Assembly: GCA_965601475.1 (NCBI GenBank) | Contig: OZ271832.1 | Coordinates: forward strand, 5,084,001 to 5,148,000 | Reading direction: 5' to 3' | DNA: 64,000 bases | Source of the DNA: JAWPMT01 sp965601475 | GTDB lineage: Bacteria; Bacteroidota; Bacteroidia; Cytophagales; Cyclobacteriaceae | Part shown: positions 26,641 through 35,751 of the stretch, one piece after another | Position numbering within the stretch: the stretch's first letter is position 1 | Layout: every line of letters starts with the position of its first letter | The notes under the pieces: generated by a model | What the model was told of the DNA's origin: nothing | The model's input: only the letters and a program-made list of their open reading frames with translations | Databases searched by the model: none | Made by a program: the position numbers and the translations under genes

Positions 26641-28578
26641 ATGAACGAACAATCCATCAAGATTACCCTGCCGGATGGCAGTGTAAGGGATTACAATTCC
26701 GGTATAACAGCCTTGGAAATTGCCGGCGAAATCAGCGAAGGGCTGGCTAGAAATGTACTTTCGGCGAAGGTGAATGGTGAAGTGATGGATGCAACCCGGC
26801 CCATTACCGAGAATGCTACCTTGCAGCTATTGACTTGGAAAGATGCTGATGGTCAATCCACGATGTGGCATTCTTCCGCACATTTGATGGCAGAGGCATT
26901 GGAGGCCCTGTATCCTGGTGTAAAATTCGGAATTGGCCCGGCCATCGAAAAGGGGTTCTACTACGATGTCGATTTTGGAGACCAGAAATTTGATTCTGAG
27001 AACTTAAAGGTCCTCGAGGATAAAATGATGGAGCTTGCTCGTCAGAAGAACACCTATGATAGAACCGAAATTAGTAAGGCTGATGCAGTTGCCTACTTTG
27101 AGGAGAAGGGTGATGAGTATAAGCTTGAACTCATTGATGAATTGGAGGATGGTACTATCACCTTCTATCAACAGGGAAACTTTGTAGACCTATGCCGAGG
27201 ACCCCATATTCCGCATACTGGCTTCATCAAAGCGGCAAAGATCACCAATGTGGCTGGGGCTTTCTGGCGTGGCGATGAAAAGCGAAAGCAGTTGACAAGA
27301 TTATATGGAATCACCTTTCCCAAGCAAAAGGAACTGAAGGAGTACCTGGAGTTGGTGGAAGAAGCTAAAAAGAGGGACCATCGTAAGGTAGGCAAGGAGT
27401 TGGGTCTCTTCACTTTTTCTGAGAAAGTTGGAAAAGGGTTGCCGCTGTGGCTACCGAAAGGAGCGGTGTTACGTGAGCGGCTGGAGAATTTCATGAGAAA
27501 AGCACAGGTACGGGCCGGTTATTCTCCCGTAGTTACGCCGCACATCGGAAGCAAGGACCTGTACGTGACCTCGGGGCATTACGCCAAGTATGGAGAGGAT
27601 TCGTTCCAGCCGATACATACACCCAACGAAGATGAGGAGTTTCTACTGAAGCCGATGAACTGTCCGCATCACATCGAGATCTTCAAGTCTCAACCCAAAT
27701 CCTACAAAGATCTTCCGGTCCGGTATGCAGAATTTGGAACAGTATATCGCTACGAGCAGAGTGGTGAGCTACATGGACTAACAAGAGTGCGCGGCTTCAC
27801 GCAAGATGATGCCCATATCTTTTGTCGACCAGACCAGTTGAAAGCAGAGTTTGCCAATGTGATCAACCTGGTGATGTACGTTTTGAAGTCACTGCATTTC
27901 CCTGAATTCACCGCGCAGGTATCCTTGCGGGATCCTGAAAATCCTGAAAAGTATATTGGTCGTGATGAAGACTGGGATAGGGCAGAGCGAGAGATCCAGG
28001 AGGTAGCCAATGAAATGGGACTGGATACTGTTGTCGAATTGGGAGAGGCGGCATTCTATGGACCCAAGCTGGATTTTATGGTCAGGGATGCCCTTGGTCG
28101 AAGCTGGCAAATGGGAACCATCCAGGTAGATTACAGCTTACCCGAACGTTTTGAGCTGGAGTACGTGGGGTCAGATAATCAGAAACACCGACCAGTGATG
28201 ATCCACCGCGCGCCATTTGGGTCGATGGAGCGGTTTATCGGTATCTTGATAGAAAATACCGGCGGAAACTTCCCGCTTTGGCTGGCACCTGAGCAGATCG
28301 CGATATTGCCAATTTCCGAGAAATTTCATGACTATGCTTCGGAAGTATTCATGGACTTGCAGGAGGATGACATTCGTGGTTTTGTAGATGAGCGAGATGA
28401 GAAGATCGGTAAGAAAATCCGGGATGCCGAAGTGTCGAAAATCCCCTTCATGCTCATCGTCGGAGAAAAGGAGAAGGAGGCCGGGCAAGTATCTGTCAGA
28501 GCCCATGGTACCGGAGACTTAGGCTCGATGACCTTAGCAGAATTCAAGGCCCATTTTCGAGAAAAAAGTGCAGTATAA
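26641..28578 (+). CDS. thrS: threonyl-tRNA synthetase
   Basis: A 645-residue class II aminoacyl-tRNA synthetase that charges tRNA-Thr with threonine. Domains in order are TGS (1-63), the editing domain with HSSAHLMAEAL and its metal/catalytic residues, the catalytic core, and an anticodon-binding domain from about 540. Motif 2 (RYEQSGELHGLTRVRGFTQDD) and motif 3 (HRAPFGSMERFIGILIE) are intact. The zinc ligands are the Cys of MNCPHH plus two His. The length is normal. A TAACCCT/AGGGTTA inverted repeat at 28576-28609 may end the transcript. Confidence 0.97.
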   Translation: MNEQSIKITLPDGSVRDYNSGITALEIAGEISEGLARNVLSAKVNGEVMDATRPITENATLQLLTWKDADGQSTMWHSSAHLMAEALEALYPGVKFGIGPAIEKGFYYDVDFGDQKFDSENLKVLEDKMMELARQKNTYDRTEISKADAVAYFEEKGDEYKLELIDELEDGTITFYQQGNFVDLCRGPHIPHTGFIKAAKITNVAGAFWRGDEKRKQLTRLYGITFPKQKELKEYLELVEEAKKRDHRKVGKELGLFTFSEKVGKGLPLWLPKGAVLRERLENFMRKAQVRAGYSPVVTPHIGSKDLYVTSGHYAKYGEDSFQPIHTPNEDEEFLLKPMNCPHHIEIFKSQPKSYKDLPVRYAEFGTVYRYEQSGELHGLTRVRGFTQDDAHIFCRPDQLKAEFANVINLVMYVLKSLHFPEFTAQVSLRDPENPEKYIGRDEDWDRAEREIQEVANEMGLDTVVELGEAAFYGPKLDFMVRDALGRSWQMGTIQVDYSLPERFELEYVGSDNQKHRPVMIHRAPFGSMERFIGILIENTGGNFPLWLAPEQIAILPISEKFHDYASEVFMDLQEDDIRGFVDERDEKIGKKIRDAEVSKIPFMLIVGEKEKEAGQVSVRAHGTGDLGSMTLAEFKAHFREKSAV

Positions 28579-28615
28579 CCCTTAAGACAAGCTCTGGCAA
28601 ATAGGGTTAAATTGA

Positions 28616-28909
28616 TTACTTAGTCACCTTGACGGTTTTAGGATAAACCGTAACAAAGCCTGTGAATACGCCAATAACGACATCCACAAAGGTGTGCTTT
28701 GTTTCTATGGTGTAGTCTGTGGCGCCATCTGCCATGGCTTTGGAATCAACTTCGTTGATGGGTACCAATCCCCAAAGTACATACCATTGTCTTTTTTCGA
28801 CGGAGTTACCTGAGTTAGCTCCCTGGCCAACCTGATGCTCCAGCGTGTAGCAAGAAGTAAAGGATACAAGCATTACTAATGCTAAGAATAAGGCTTTAAA
28901 ATTTTTCAT
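28616..28909 (-). CDS. Bor/Iss-like lipoprotein
   Basis: A 97-residue lipoprotein with the signal LVSFTSC and a Bor-like body (QWYVLWGLVPINEVD, then VVIGVFTGFVTVYPKTV). In phage lambda and enterobacteria Bor-type proteins are exposed on the outer membrane and give serum resistance; no such role can be claimed here. The ATG at 28909 begins the signal peptide directly. It lies 1 bp after the preceding lipoprotein gene on the same strand, and both sit inside the otherwise conserved thrS-infC arrangement. Confidence 0.7.
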   Translation of the reverse strand: MKNFKALFLALVMLVSFTSCYTLEHQVGQGANSGNSVEKRQWYVLWGLVPINEVDSKAMADGATDYTIETKHTFVDVVIGVFTGFVTVYPKTVKVTK

Positions 28910-28910
28910 G

Positions 28911-29405
28911 TTAGTAGGTGTTTTGAAAAGAAATAGATCCAATAGAAGATTCTATTTGCTTGAGCTTGTCTTCCAGGTTATTATTGGTGACGACGTAAAA
29001 TAGTGATTTCCCTTGATGATCCGTCAATACTAACTGAAAAATCAGTAAAATGGGATCCTGAAAAACTGTTTGTTGCACGAGCACGTCATTTACAATAAAA
29101 GCTGTCCGCTGTTTGTGCCCTTCGAAGTTGATATCTAGGGGTTCTGGGCTTATGAGCAACATAGAGGAATCACTGGGATTGAAGAAATAATCCCCCTCAC
29201 CCAATATTAGCAAAGGCGGATTGGTACTCGTATCAGCCTTTATCCATGTTTTGGGTGGAAAAAGCTGTAAACCCTGCTCATCCAGGTAAGCCTCCGACGA
29301 GAGCAATGTTCTGTTCACTTCAAAGGTGGCCTCTACCATTCCGGGTTTTGTACTAGAGTTGCAGGCCAGCAGTACCATCAGGTAGCTCAGTCTAAATATT
29401 TTCAT
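28911..29405 (-). CDS. hypothetical lipoprotein
   Basis: A 164-residue protein with a lipoprotein signal (SYLMVLLAC, Cys at residue 15) and a mostly beta-rich remainder without recognisable domain. It forms a two-gene unit with the Bor-like lipoprotein, and its promoter must lie in the short divergent gap before infC. No function can be proposed. Confidence 0.7.
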   Translation of the reverse strand: MKIFRLSYLMVLLACNSSTKPGMVEATFEVNRTLLSSEAYLDEQGLQLFPPKTWIKADTSTNPPLLILGEGDYFFNPSDSSMLLISPEPLDINFEGHKQRTAFIVNDVLVQQTVFQDPILLIFQLVLTDHQGKSLFYVVTNNNLEDKLKQIESSIGSISFQNTY

Positions 29406-29512
29406 AATGAGTAAAAGTCCGACTTCCGTGCTATAATAAGATTATTCTGATCGTTTTCTTCCAAAAGAATAACCATATTTGCGTTTCGTTTTTGAAAATG
29501 GTGCAACTAACA

Positions 29513-29520
29513 AAGGAGGT
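29513..29520 (+). promoter_or_regulatory. strong ribosome-binding site of infC
   Basis: AAGGAGGT is a near-perfect match to the anti-Shine-Dalgarno sequence and lies 5 nt before the ATC at 29526. Such sites are rare in this window. An in-frame TAA at 29520-29522 rules out an upstream start, so this site fixes the non-AUG start of infC. Confidence 0.85.
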
Positions 29521-29525
29521 AAGCA

Positions 29526-30077
29526 ATCGGTAAACAAAAAAGAAGGCCTTATCGAGGTAGGGTTGAAGAACCTTACAAGGTCAATGATAAGATACTCGCA
29601 CAAAGAGTAAGGGTCGTCGGTGACAATGTGGCTGTGGATGTATATCCACTCCAAAAAGCATTGGAGATGGCAAGGGCACAGAATCTGGATTTGGTGGAAA
29701 TTTCTCCCAAGGCGGATCCGCCGGTTTGCAAGATCATCGATTACTCAAAGTTCAAGTACGAACAAAAGAAGAAACAAAAGGAAATCAAGTCAAAAGCCGC
29801 CAAGACAGTTGTCAAGGAAATACGCTTTGGACCCAATACAGATGACCACGATTTCAACTTCAAGCTAAATCATGCAAAGAAATTTCTTGCTGAAGGCGCG
29901 AAGGTGAAGGCATTTGTTCACTTTGTCGGAAGGACTATTGTTTTCAAAGAACGAGGGGAGATTCTGTTATTGAAATTTGCACAGGCCCTGGAGGAAGACG
30001 GGAAGGTCGAGACGTTGCCAAAATTGGAAGGCAAACGGATGTCCTTGATCCTGGCCCCGAGGGTAAAGAAGAAATAA
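29526..30077 (+). CDS. infC: translation initiation factor IF-3, ATC start
   Basis: A 183-residue IF-3 that binds the 30S subunit and rejects wrong start codons. It has an N-domain (PYKVNDKILAQRVRVVGDN..., with LEMARAQNLDLVEISPKADPPVCKIIDY), a Lys-rich linker (about 88-105) and a C-domain with KEIRFGPNTDDHDFNFK. The conserved N-domain lies upstream of the first ATG or GTG, so the start must be the ATC at 29526, directly after a strong ribosome-binding site. Non-AUG infC starts are the known basis of IF-3 autoregulation. It heads the infC-rpmI-rplT operon. Confidence 0.95.
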   Translation: MGKQKRRPYRGRVEEPYKVNDKILAQRVRVVGDNVAVDVYPLQKALEMARAQNLDLVEISPKADPPVCKIIDYSKFKYEQKKKQKEIKSKAAKTVVKEIRFGPNTDDHDFNFKLNHAKKFLAEGAKVKAFVHFVGRTIVFKERGEILLLKFAQALEEDGKVETLPKLEGKRMSLILAPRVKKK

Positions 30078-30098
30078 ATTGAATGTAAATAGAGTAGA

Positions 30099-30293
30099 AT
30101 GCCAAAGATGAAAACTAAATCCAGTGCTAAGAAGCGATTCAAGCTGACAGGTACTGGTAAAGTGAAGCGGAAGCATGCCTTTAAAAATCACATTCTCACC
30201 AAGAAGGAGACGAAGCAGAAGAGAAATCTTGCTAAAATGACCGTCGTGAATGGTGCGGATGAGAAGAATATTAAGGAGATGCTTAACGTCTAA
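30099..30293 (+). CDS. rpmI: 50S ribosomal protein L35
   Basis: A 64-residue basic protein with the L35 start MPKMKTKSSAKKRFKLTGTG and the typical KRKHAFKNHILTKK stretch. It is a component of the large ribosomal subunit. It lies 21 bp after infC in the standard infC-rpmI-rplT order. Confidence 0.97.
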   Translation: MPKMKTKSSAKKRFKLTGTGKVKRKHAFKNHILTKKETKQKRNLAKMTVVNGADEKNIKEMLNV

Positions 30294-30369
30294 TGGTTTA
30301 ATTGTTTAACCCGATGATTTGGCTTGAAGTTCTCTGCAAAAGAGGCGCCAATTGTCAAAAAAATGAAAA

Positions 30370-30714
30370 ATGTCTAGATCAGTAAATCATGTAGCTTCAA
30401 GAGCCAGGAGAAAAAAGGTGATGAAGCAAGCCAAAGGATACTTTGGCCGTAGGAAGAATGTTTGGACCGTAGCTAAGAATGCGGTCGAAAAGGGTATGCA
30501 ATATTCATACCGTGACCGAAAGGTTAAGAAGAGAGAATTCAGAGCTTTGTGGATCCAACGAATCAACGCTGCGGTCCGGGAACATGACCTCTCTTACAGC
30601 AAATTTATGGGCCTGTTGAAAGCCAAAGAAATTGAGATTGATAGAAAAGTACTCGCAGACCTTGCGATGAATCATCCGGATGCCTTCAAGGCAATCGTGG
30701 ACAAAGTGAAATAA
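30370..30714 (+). CDS. rplT: 50S ribosomal protein L20
   Basis: A 114-residue basic protein, normal for L20. It begins MSRSVNHVASRARRKKVMKQAKGYFGRRKNV... and keeps the WIQRINAAVREH motif. L20 is needed early in 50S assembly and in some bacteria represses its own operon mRNA; no such leader structure was established here. It ends the operon before the terminator at 30738. Confidence 0.97.
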   Translation: MSRSVNHVASRARRKKVMKQAKGYFGRRKNVWTVAKNAVEKGMQYSYRDRKVKKREFRALWIQRINAAVREHDLSYSKFMGLLKAKEIEIDRKVLADLAMNHPDAFKAIVDKVK

Positions 30715-30737
30715 ACCCTATTTCTCTAAAAAATTGG

Positions 30738-30770
30738 AGCCCACATCGATAGTGTGGGCTTCTTTCGTTT
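30738..30770 (+). terminator. rho-independent terminator after rplT
   Basis: AGCCCACA (30738-30745) pairs perfectly with TGTGGGCT (30753-30760) around a 7-nt loop, and TCTTTCGTTT follows. It closes the infC-rpmI-rplT operon. The following 130 bp up to the convergent hydrolase hold nothing I recognise. Confidence 0.85.
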
Positions 30771-30904
30771 AATACGAGCCTGCCAATAAAACAAACTCCG
30801 TAAATATGTCTCGACAGTTGGGCAGGCCGCGGGGAATCGGAGTAGGGCAGGACTGCGATCCAGAGCCACTCAATTTGTCCGGAGCATTTTATAGGCCTTC
30901 TTGA

Positions 30905-31777
30905 TCAGAACTGATCCAGCCATTTCAGGCAATAATCCCAAAGTATCTTACTCTTTCGGCTGAAGAATTTCATGTGTCCGATGGATTGCAGATCATGATC
31001 TTCAGGTATAAGGGTCATTTTCTCAGCACGTAGCTTGGGCATTACCGCAATCATATCATCTACATTAGCGTCGTTGGCGATATCATCGTCTATCGCGTTT
31101 ATCCATAACGAAGGGAGGTCCACATCATCATACCAGTGTTCATGTATCGAATGGCCAAACGCTGTTTTTGCATATCCTTGACCGAGGCACCAGTGAGCCC
31201 ACTGCTGGGCCACGTTAGCAGGCAGAGGTTCACCCATACCCACCCATTGTGTTTGCGTAAAACCATAGACGCGATTGGAGAGTGGAATGAAAATGCGCAT
31301 AAAGAATATGGCTTGCAACCAGAAAGGTCCGGACATGTTTTTGATGCATCCTGAAGAACAAGCATAGTTGAACACTGAAGTCAAAGCTGACCAGTTGTGC
31401 ATTAGGCCGAAGAGCTGACCTCCAGCGCTATGACCCACCAGATGATATTTGGTGCCAGGGAATTCGGACTTGAGTCTGGCCAATGCGGCCGGCATGTCCT
31501 CGAATCCCCACTCCTGCAATGAGACTCCCACATCACGAAGCTTGGCGTTGCGCGAATCACCTATACCCCGATTGTCATAGGTGAGGACCCCATAATCATG
31601 CGCTGCCAGGTAGGAAGCAAATGCCGCATAGAAGGATCGCTTGATTCCCGTTGCCGGACCAATCATAACAGCGCCCTTCATATTGGTGATATCATTGGGC
31701 TTGTAGAGCGTTCCGGCAATCTTGCCTTTGGCCGCCAGGTCAATTTCAATATCGATGATCTCTGTCAGTGAAGTCAT
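30905..31777 (-). CDS. alpha/beta hydrolase
   Basis: A 290-residue cytoplasmic serine hydrolase. The nucleophile elbow GHSAGG places Ser117, the oxyanion segment is MIGPATGIKRSFY, and the strand before it is YDNRGIGDS. The acid is probably in NAIDDDIAND and the base in EDHDLQSIGHMKFF near the end. This type is often annotated as alpha/beta-fold hydrolase acting on esters or peptides; the substrate is unknown. The VOC-family gene lies 9 bp upstream on the same strand, and both are divergent from an AraC regulator. Confidence 0.85.
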   Translation of the reverse strand: MTSLTEIIDIEIDLAAKGKIAGTLYKPNDITNMKGAVMIGPATGIKRSFYAAFASYLAAHDYGVLTYDNRGIGDSRNAKLRDVGVSLQEWGFEDMPAALARLKSEFPGTKYHLVGHSAGGQLFGLMHNWSALTSVFNYACSSGCIKNMSGPFWLQAIFFMRIFIPLSNRVYGFTQTQWVGMGEPLPANVAQQWAHWCLGQGYAKTAFGHSIHEHWYDDVDLPSLWINAIDDDIANDANVDDMIAVMPKLRAEKMTLIPEDHDLQSIGHMKFFSRKSKILWDYCLKWLDQF

Positions 31778-31786
31778 AGCGGGAGG

Positions 31787-32170
31787 TTAGCTGTCTTGTG
31801 TGGGAGATGAGACATCAATGGTCATTCCATTGGGATCTTGCAAGAGTACTCGTCTCTGACCGTAGAAGGTGTCAGAAGGTTTGCTGATCACTTCATATCC
31901 CTTGGATTTGGCTGTTTCATACAGCTCATCTGCACTGTCCACAACAAAGGTGAGGTAGAACCCTTGCTGAGTGGCCTGAAGGTTCCCCGGGACGATTTCA
32001 TTCGAAGCTTCTATGATACCCAATTCGAGGTTGTTTTGCTCCGAGATAAGGTGGATAAACCACTCACTGTCGTAGTCCACTACAAAGTCAAAAAGAGACG
32101 TGTAGAAGTGTTTCGTGGCTTTCAGCTCATTCGAAACAATATTGACAAGGAGTCTATTGAGTCTATTCAT
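31787..32170 (-). CDS. VOC (glyoxalase/bleomycin resistance) family protein
   Basis: A 127-residue single VOC domain with the beta-alpha-beta-beta-beta repeats. Recognisable parts are FYTSLFDFVVDYDSEWFIHL near residues 22-41 and YGQRRVLLQDPNGMTIDVS at the end, where Glu or Asp would be metal ligands. The family includes glyoxalases, dioxygenases and drug-binding proteins, so the reaction is undetermined. It is the first gene of a two-gene operon with the hydrolase and is divergent from the AraC gene at 32248. Confidence 0.88.
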   Translation of the reverse strand: MNRLNRLLVNIVSNELKATKHFYTSLFDFVVDYDSEWFIHLISEQNNLELGIIEASNEIVPGNLQATQQGFYLTFVVDSADELYETAKSKGYEVISKPSDTFYGQRRVLLQDPNGMTIDVSSPTQDS

Positions 32171-32247
32171 GAAGATTGATTTATTTACAAAATCAAATGT
32201 AGAGAAGCCGCCATGTCATGAATTGGAAAAAGGCGACATAACGGAAT

Positions 32248-33072
32248 ATGGTAACTAGATTCCAGATAATTCCTCCGGAAGAGGACCTTAAGGACTTTGT
32301 GTGTTATTTCTGGTTCTTCGAAGGAAAAGCCTCGGCTTCGTCCCCCTATGAGCATAAGATGATTCCGAATGGGAGGTCTGAAGTGATCCAGCAGGTTCAG
32401 GGCCATGCCGCTATCGGATTCGAAGATCGTTTCGTCCGACTACCCGATGAACCGATTTTGATGGGGCAAAGCAATCAACTGACCACTTTCAGATTAGCGG
32501 AGGATTTCCGCATTTTCGGTATTTGTCTATATCCATACACGATTCCATTTTTGTCAGGGACGGCCGCGGAGCATTATACGAATAATTATATGCCGTTGTC
32601 CGGCAAGCTGGGCATAGATCCTAATGCCTTGTTGCCGGATGCCGAAGTTGACATTTTGGACAAGGAGCGCATAACCATGGCAGCGGGTTTTCTTAAAGGC
32701 ACACTGTCCCGTCTACAGGGTGAGCATGCGCAGACCTTCAAAATGATCCGGGACCTTTTGCAATATCGAGCAGGGAAGATCAACGACTTCGTCGCTGAAA
32801 ACCAAATCAATCTTAGATCCTTTCAAAGGAAATGCAAGCACTATACAGGATATACGCCGAAGCAGTTGATGCGAATAGCAAGGATACATGCTGCAATGTT
32901 TGAGAAGAAGGTCTCCTCCCTGACGACGCTTGCTTACAAGCTGGATTACTATGACCAGGCGCATTTTGCCAATGATTTCAAATTGTTGACCGGGCTCACT
33001 CCCAGGCAATACTTCTCCCAGACCCCTGAAGACCTGGCATGGCAGAATCAAGGGAAGAAGGTCGGGTTGTGA
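32248..33072 (+). CDS. AraC-family transcriptional regulator (soluble)
   Basis: A 274-residue cytoplasmic regulator. Its N-terminal part (FQIIPPEEDLKDFVCYFWFFEG, MIPNGRSEVI) is the sensing domain found with this AraC subgroup. The C-terminal HTH_18 domain runs from about residue 170 to 260, with INLRSFQRKCKHYTGYTPKQLMRIAR and YYDQAHFANDFKLLTGLTPRQY. It is divergent from the VOC-hydrolase operon with a 77-bp shared gap, so those genes are probable targets. Signal unknown. Confidence 0.88.
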   Translation: MVTRFQIIPPEEDLKDFVCYFWFFEGKASASSPYEHKMIPNGRSEVIQQVQGHAAIGFEDRFVRLPDEPILMGQSNQLTTFRLAEDFRIFGICLYPYTIPFLSGTAAEHYTNNYMPLSGKLGIDPNALLPDAEVDILDKERITMAAGFLKGTLSRLQGEHAQTFKMIRDLLQYRAGKINDFVAENQINLRSFQRKCKHYTGYTPKQLMRIARIHAAMFEKKVSSLTTLAYKLDYYDQAHFANDFKLLTGLTPRQYFSQTPEDLAWQNQGKKVGL

Positions 33073-33132
33073 TCCAACGTACCCCAATGTTGGGCAGTAC
33101 CCTGGTTTGTTTCAGGCCCGACCTGTCAGAGA

Positions 33133-34335
33133 TTATCTCAATCTTTCAAATAGCTCAAAAATGCTCAGCCAGTAAGGCTCAACAGCTGAATTGTGCGTTG
33201 CTCCCGGAAAGCGTACGAGTTGAACTTTATCACTTCGTACACTCAGTGCTTCGTAGGCGCTTTCTGCGTGGAACGGAAACACGCTCTTGTCGGCAGTCCC
33301 GAAGTAGAGTGTGATGGGACCTTTGGGTGCCCAGTCGTGGTTGTCATTTGCACGAAAGGCTTCAAGCATTTCCTCATCCTCACCTGTAGAAAGACCTTGG
33401 ATGAATTCAGGTCTAAAGAGATTCCTGGGATCCCTATCCAGGTTTGCCAGCGTGGGTAAGCGCATGGGGTCCGTGGTGCTGCTAAACATCGACAGGTTGG
33501 GTTCCTGCAGGATTTCGCTCCACGGACGGTTTACACCGGAAGTGCGATTAATGACATCAATGTTCCACAGCCAGGCACCAGGGTTGTCTATCGATATGTC
33601 CTGATCTTCCAATGCTGCCACAGTCCCCGATTTGTTGTAGGCACCCGCTCCTGGTGCACTCATCGTCACTGATAAGTCAGAATTGGCTTCAAGGTATCGG
33701 TGCATGGCCATTGTTGCATAACCTCCTTGCGAATACCCTGCCAGGAAAACCTTACCGCTCGTTGGTTTGTCCAGTAGCGAAACAAGCTCCCTGGTCGCCA
33801 TCAACATATCGAAGGAGGAGCTTCCCATTGTGGCATCATGCTCAAAGGGATGTGGTAAGCCGCTCGATAGACCATATCCAATGTAATCTGGTGCCGAGAC
33901 GATGTAGCCGTAAGTCGCAAAAAGGGTCAACACATCCAAAAGCCCATTTGAAGTGGCAAAAGCAGAGGGTGCCTCGCTTTGCTTAAGTATGGTGCCGTGC
34001 TGGTATGACAATAGCGGGGCATTTGATGTAGATGGTATTAGCGCAAGACCGGAGGCTGTGATCACTTGTCCATCATAGTTCTTGGTAAGATAGGCGAGGC
34101 GATACACATCAACCCGGACAGGCAAAGCATTGCTAAGGTCTGATAAGTGCGGAAAGCCTTGCAGTATATCGTCAATTTCTTTTTCAGATATTTCGGTCAG
34201 AAATTCTGCCTCCAGTAAGTCTTGTCTTCCTGTGATAACCGATTTCTCAATTGGGGAGATTTCCCCTTCATCGCTACAGGACACGGTGATTATACCTAAG
34301 GCTATCCCGAGTCCCAAAAGTTTGATTGCGTTCAT
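33133..34335 (-). CDS. lipoprotein lipase-like alpha/beta hydrolase
   Basis: A 400-residue secreted hydrolase anchored by lipid (signal ending ITVSC, Cys20). It is related to the secretory-lipase/prolyl-oligopeptidase-type group. Ser202 lies in GYSQGG, the acid is Asp in FGTADKSVFP, and the base is His in FPGATHNSAVEPYW. Other family marks are SYQHGT (oxyanion) and SAPDYIGYGLS. It probably cleaves an ester outside the cell membrane. The membrane AraC regulator gene follows upstream on the same strand, 91 bp away, and could control it. Confidence 0.85.
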   Translation of the reverse strand: MNAIKLLGLGIALGIITVSCSDEGEISPIEKSVITGRQDLLEAEFLTEISEKEIDDILQGFPHLSDLSNALPVRVDVYRLAYLTKNYDGQVITASGLALIPSTSNAPLLSYQHGTILKQSEAPSAFATSNGLLDVLTLFATYGYIVSAPDYIGYGLSSGLPHPFEHDATMGSSSFDMLMATRELVSLLDKPTSGKVFLAGYSQGGYATMAMHRYLEANSDLSVTMSAPGAGAYNKSGTVAALEDQDISIDNPGAWLWNIDVINRTSGVNRPWSEILQEPNLSMFSSTTDPMRLPTLANLDRDPRNLFRPEFIQGLSTGEDEEMLEAFRANDNHDWAPKGPITLYFGTADKSVFPFHAESAYEALSVRSDKVQLVRFPGATHNSAVEPYWLSIFELFERLR

Positions 34336-34426
34336 TTTGATTTTTTTGGCGAATATGACAGGAGCTTTCCTCGGGAGTGTCTGAGTAGCTGAATCAGGAC
34401 TCCTACTTTACGAATCAGTACCGGAC

Positions 34427-35545
34427 TTAGAGGTTCCGGTGGGCACTGGGCGTAGTCCCATACACTTTTTTGAAAGCGTTGAAAAAAACGGATTTCGAGT
34501 TGTAGCCGCTCCGGTAGCCAATTTCTTCCACTTTCAGGTGATTCATATTGGGGTCCTCCAGCATTTTCTTGGCTTCTTCGACTCTGTATTGATTCACAAG
34601 GCCAAAAAAATTGGTTTGGAGGTGTTCATTTATCAATCGGGAGAGCTGATGTTCAGGAATACCTATGTTTTGCGCGAGATCAGCCATGGAAAGGTCTGCA
34701 TTGAGGAACACTTTCTCAACTCCCAGCAACGTTTGCAACCGAGATATTTTCTCCTCGGCAAATGCGGAATCTAAGCCCGGATTGGCATAACGTGCTTTTT
34801 CAGGTTTCAGGAACCCCGAATCTTGCAGCATGGAAAAACCTATCATATAGACGAATAGGGTAAGGAATATTCCTACTACATTTTCGCCAGTGGCAAATGG
34901 AAGCAACCATTTCGTGAGTAGGAAAAGCATAAAACCCAGTGCTGAAAAGATGACTAGATTTCTGAGCCACTTGCGGCGAGATGCTTTGTTGCGGGAGTTG
35001 AAATAAACCCGAAACTGTTGAATGGACAACACAATGTACAGTCCCAACTGGAGGTAAATCAAAGTGGAGGTGAAGAACGGACGTATGTGCCATGGATCTA
35101 ATGCCGCAGGTTCTGCGACTGGCACAAACCGAATAAATGGATAGTAATTGGCGATATAGTTGTTGTACTTCTGCGCAATTGGTGCAGTGAATTCAAGAAA
35201 CAAGTAAGCTGTGAAAAAGACAAATGGCAGAAAATGTAGCCAGTCAATCCGTCGCCACACCGAGTGATTCAATTTTTGCGAATAAAGAAGCAAGAGGGGA
35301 CCAATAAGGAACTGAAGTGACTCAGTGAAATTGTAGAGATAAAGGGCCCTGAGCATTAGCCTTGTGTGGTTGAGAAAAATCTCCACCAGACTTAAAACCA
35401 GCACCAGGCCCAGTGATCCCAGGAGAAGGTTAGGAAGGTTACTGCGTGTTCTCTGCAGCAACAACAACCCGATCAATGTGCCTTGAAGCACGCCTGTGAA
35501 CATCAGGAGTGCCAGGAAATCATACTTGGGTTCTGGGATGATCAT
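34427..35545 (-). CDS. membrane-anchored AraC-family transcriptional regulator
   Basis: A 372-residue protein with seven hydrophobic segments up to about residue 240 (for example FTGVLQGTLIGLLLL and LLLGSLGLVLVLSLVEIF), then an AraC HTH domain (LSMADLAQNIGIPEHQLSRLIN, GYRSGYNSKSVFFNAFKKVYG). It has the same architecture as the protein at 1234-2346. It is probably a membrane sensor that binds DNA directly. It lies upstream of the lipase-like gene on the same strand. Confidence 0.87.
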   Translation of the reverse strand: MIIPEPKYDFLALLMFTGVLQGTLIGLLLLQRTRSNLPNLLLGSLGLVLVLSLVEIFLNHTRLMLRALYLYNFTESLQFLIGPLLLLYSQKLNHSVWRRIDWLHFLPFVFFTAYLFLEFTAPIAQKYNNYIANYYPFIRFVPVAEPAALDPWHIRPFFTSTLIYLQLGLYIVLSIQQFRVYFNSRNKASRRKWLRNLVIFSALGFMLFLLTKWLLPFATGENVVGIFLTLFVYMIGFSMLQDSGFLKPEKARYANPGLDSAFAEEKISRLQTLLGVEKVFLNADLSMADLAQNIGIPEHQLSRLINEHLQTNFFGLVNQYRVEEAKKMLEDPNMNHLKVEEIGYRSGYNSKSVFFNAFKKVYGTTPSAHRNL

Positions 35546-35751
35546 CTCAAAAAAATCCGACGCCTGAATTTACGAATTAATCACCAACAGCTAATTTGAG
35601 TAAGCTCGGGAGTCTCTTGGACGCTGGATTGTCAATAAGAAAATCTATTTGCGAAGTATCTGGCATCAATTTTGCCCTGTGTGAATCCAAATCATTCAAT
35701 CTACCTTTTTATCAAATTGGTGGTAAATTGGTATCAGTTATTTGTGTAGCT

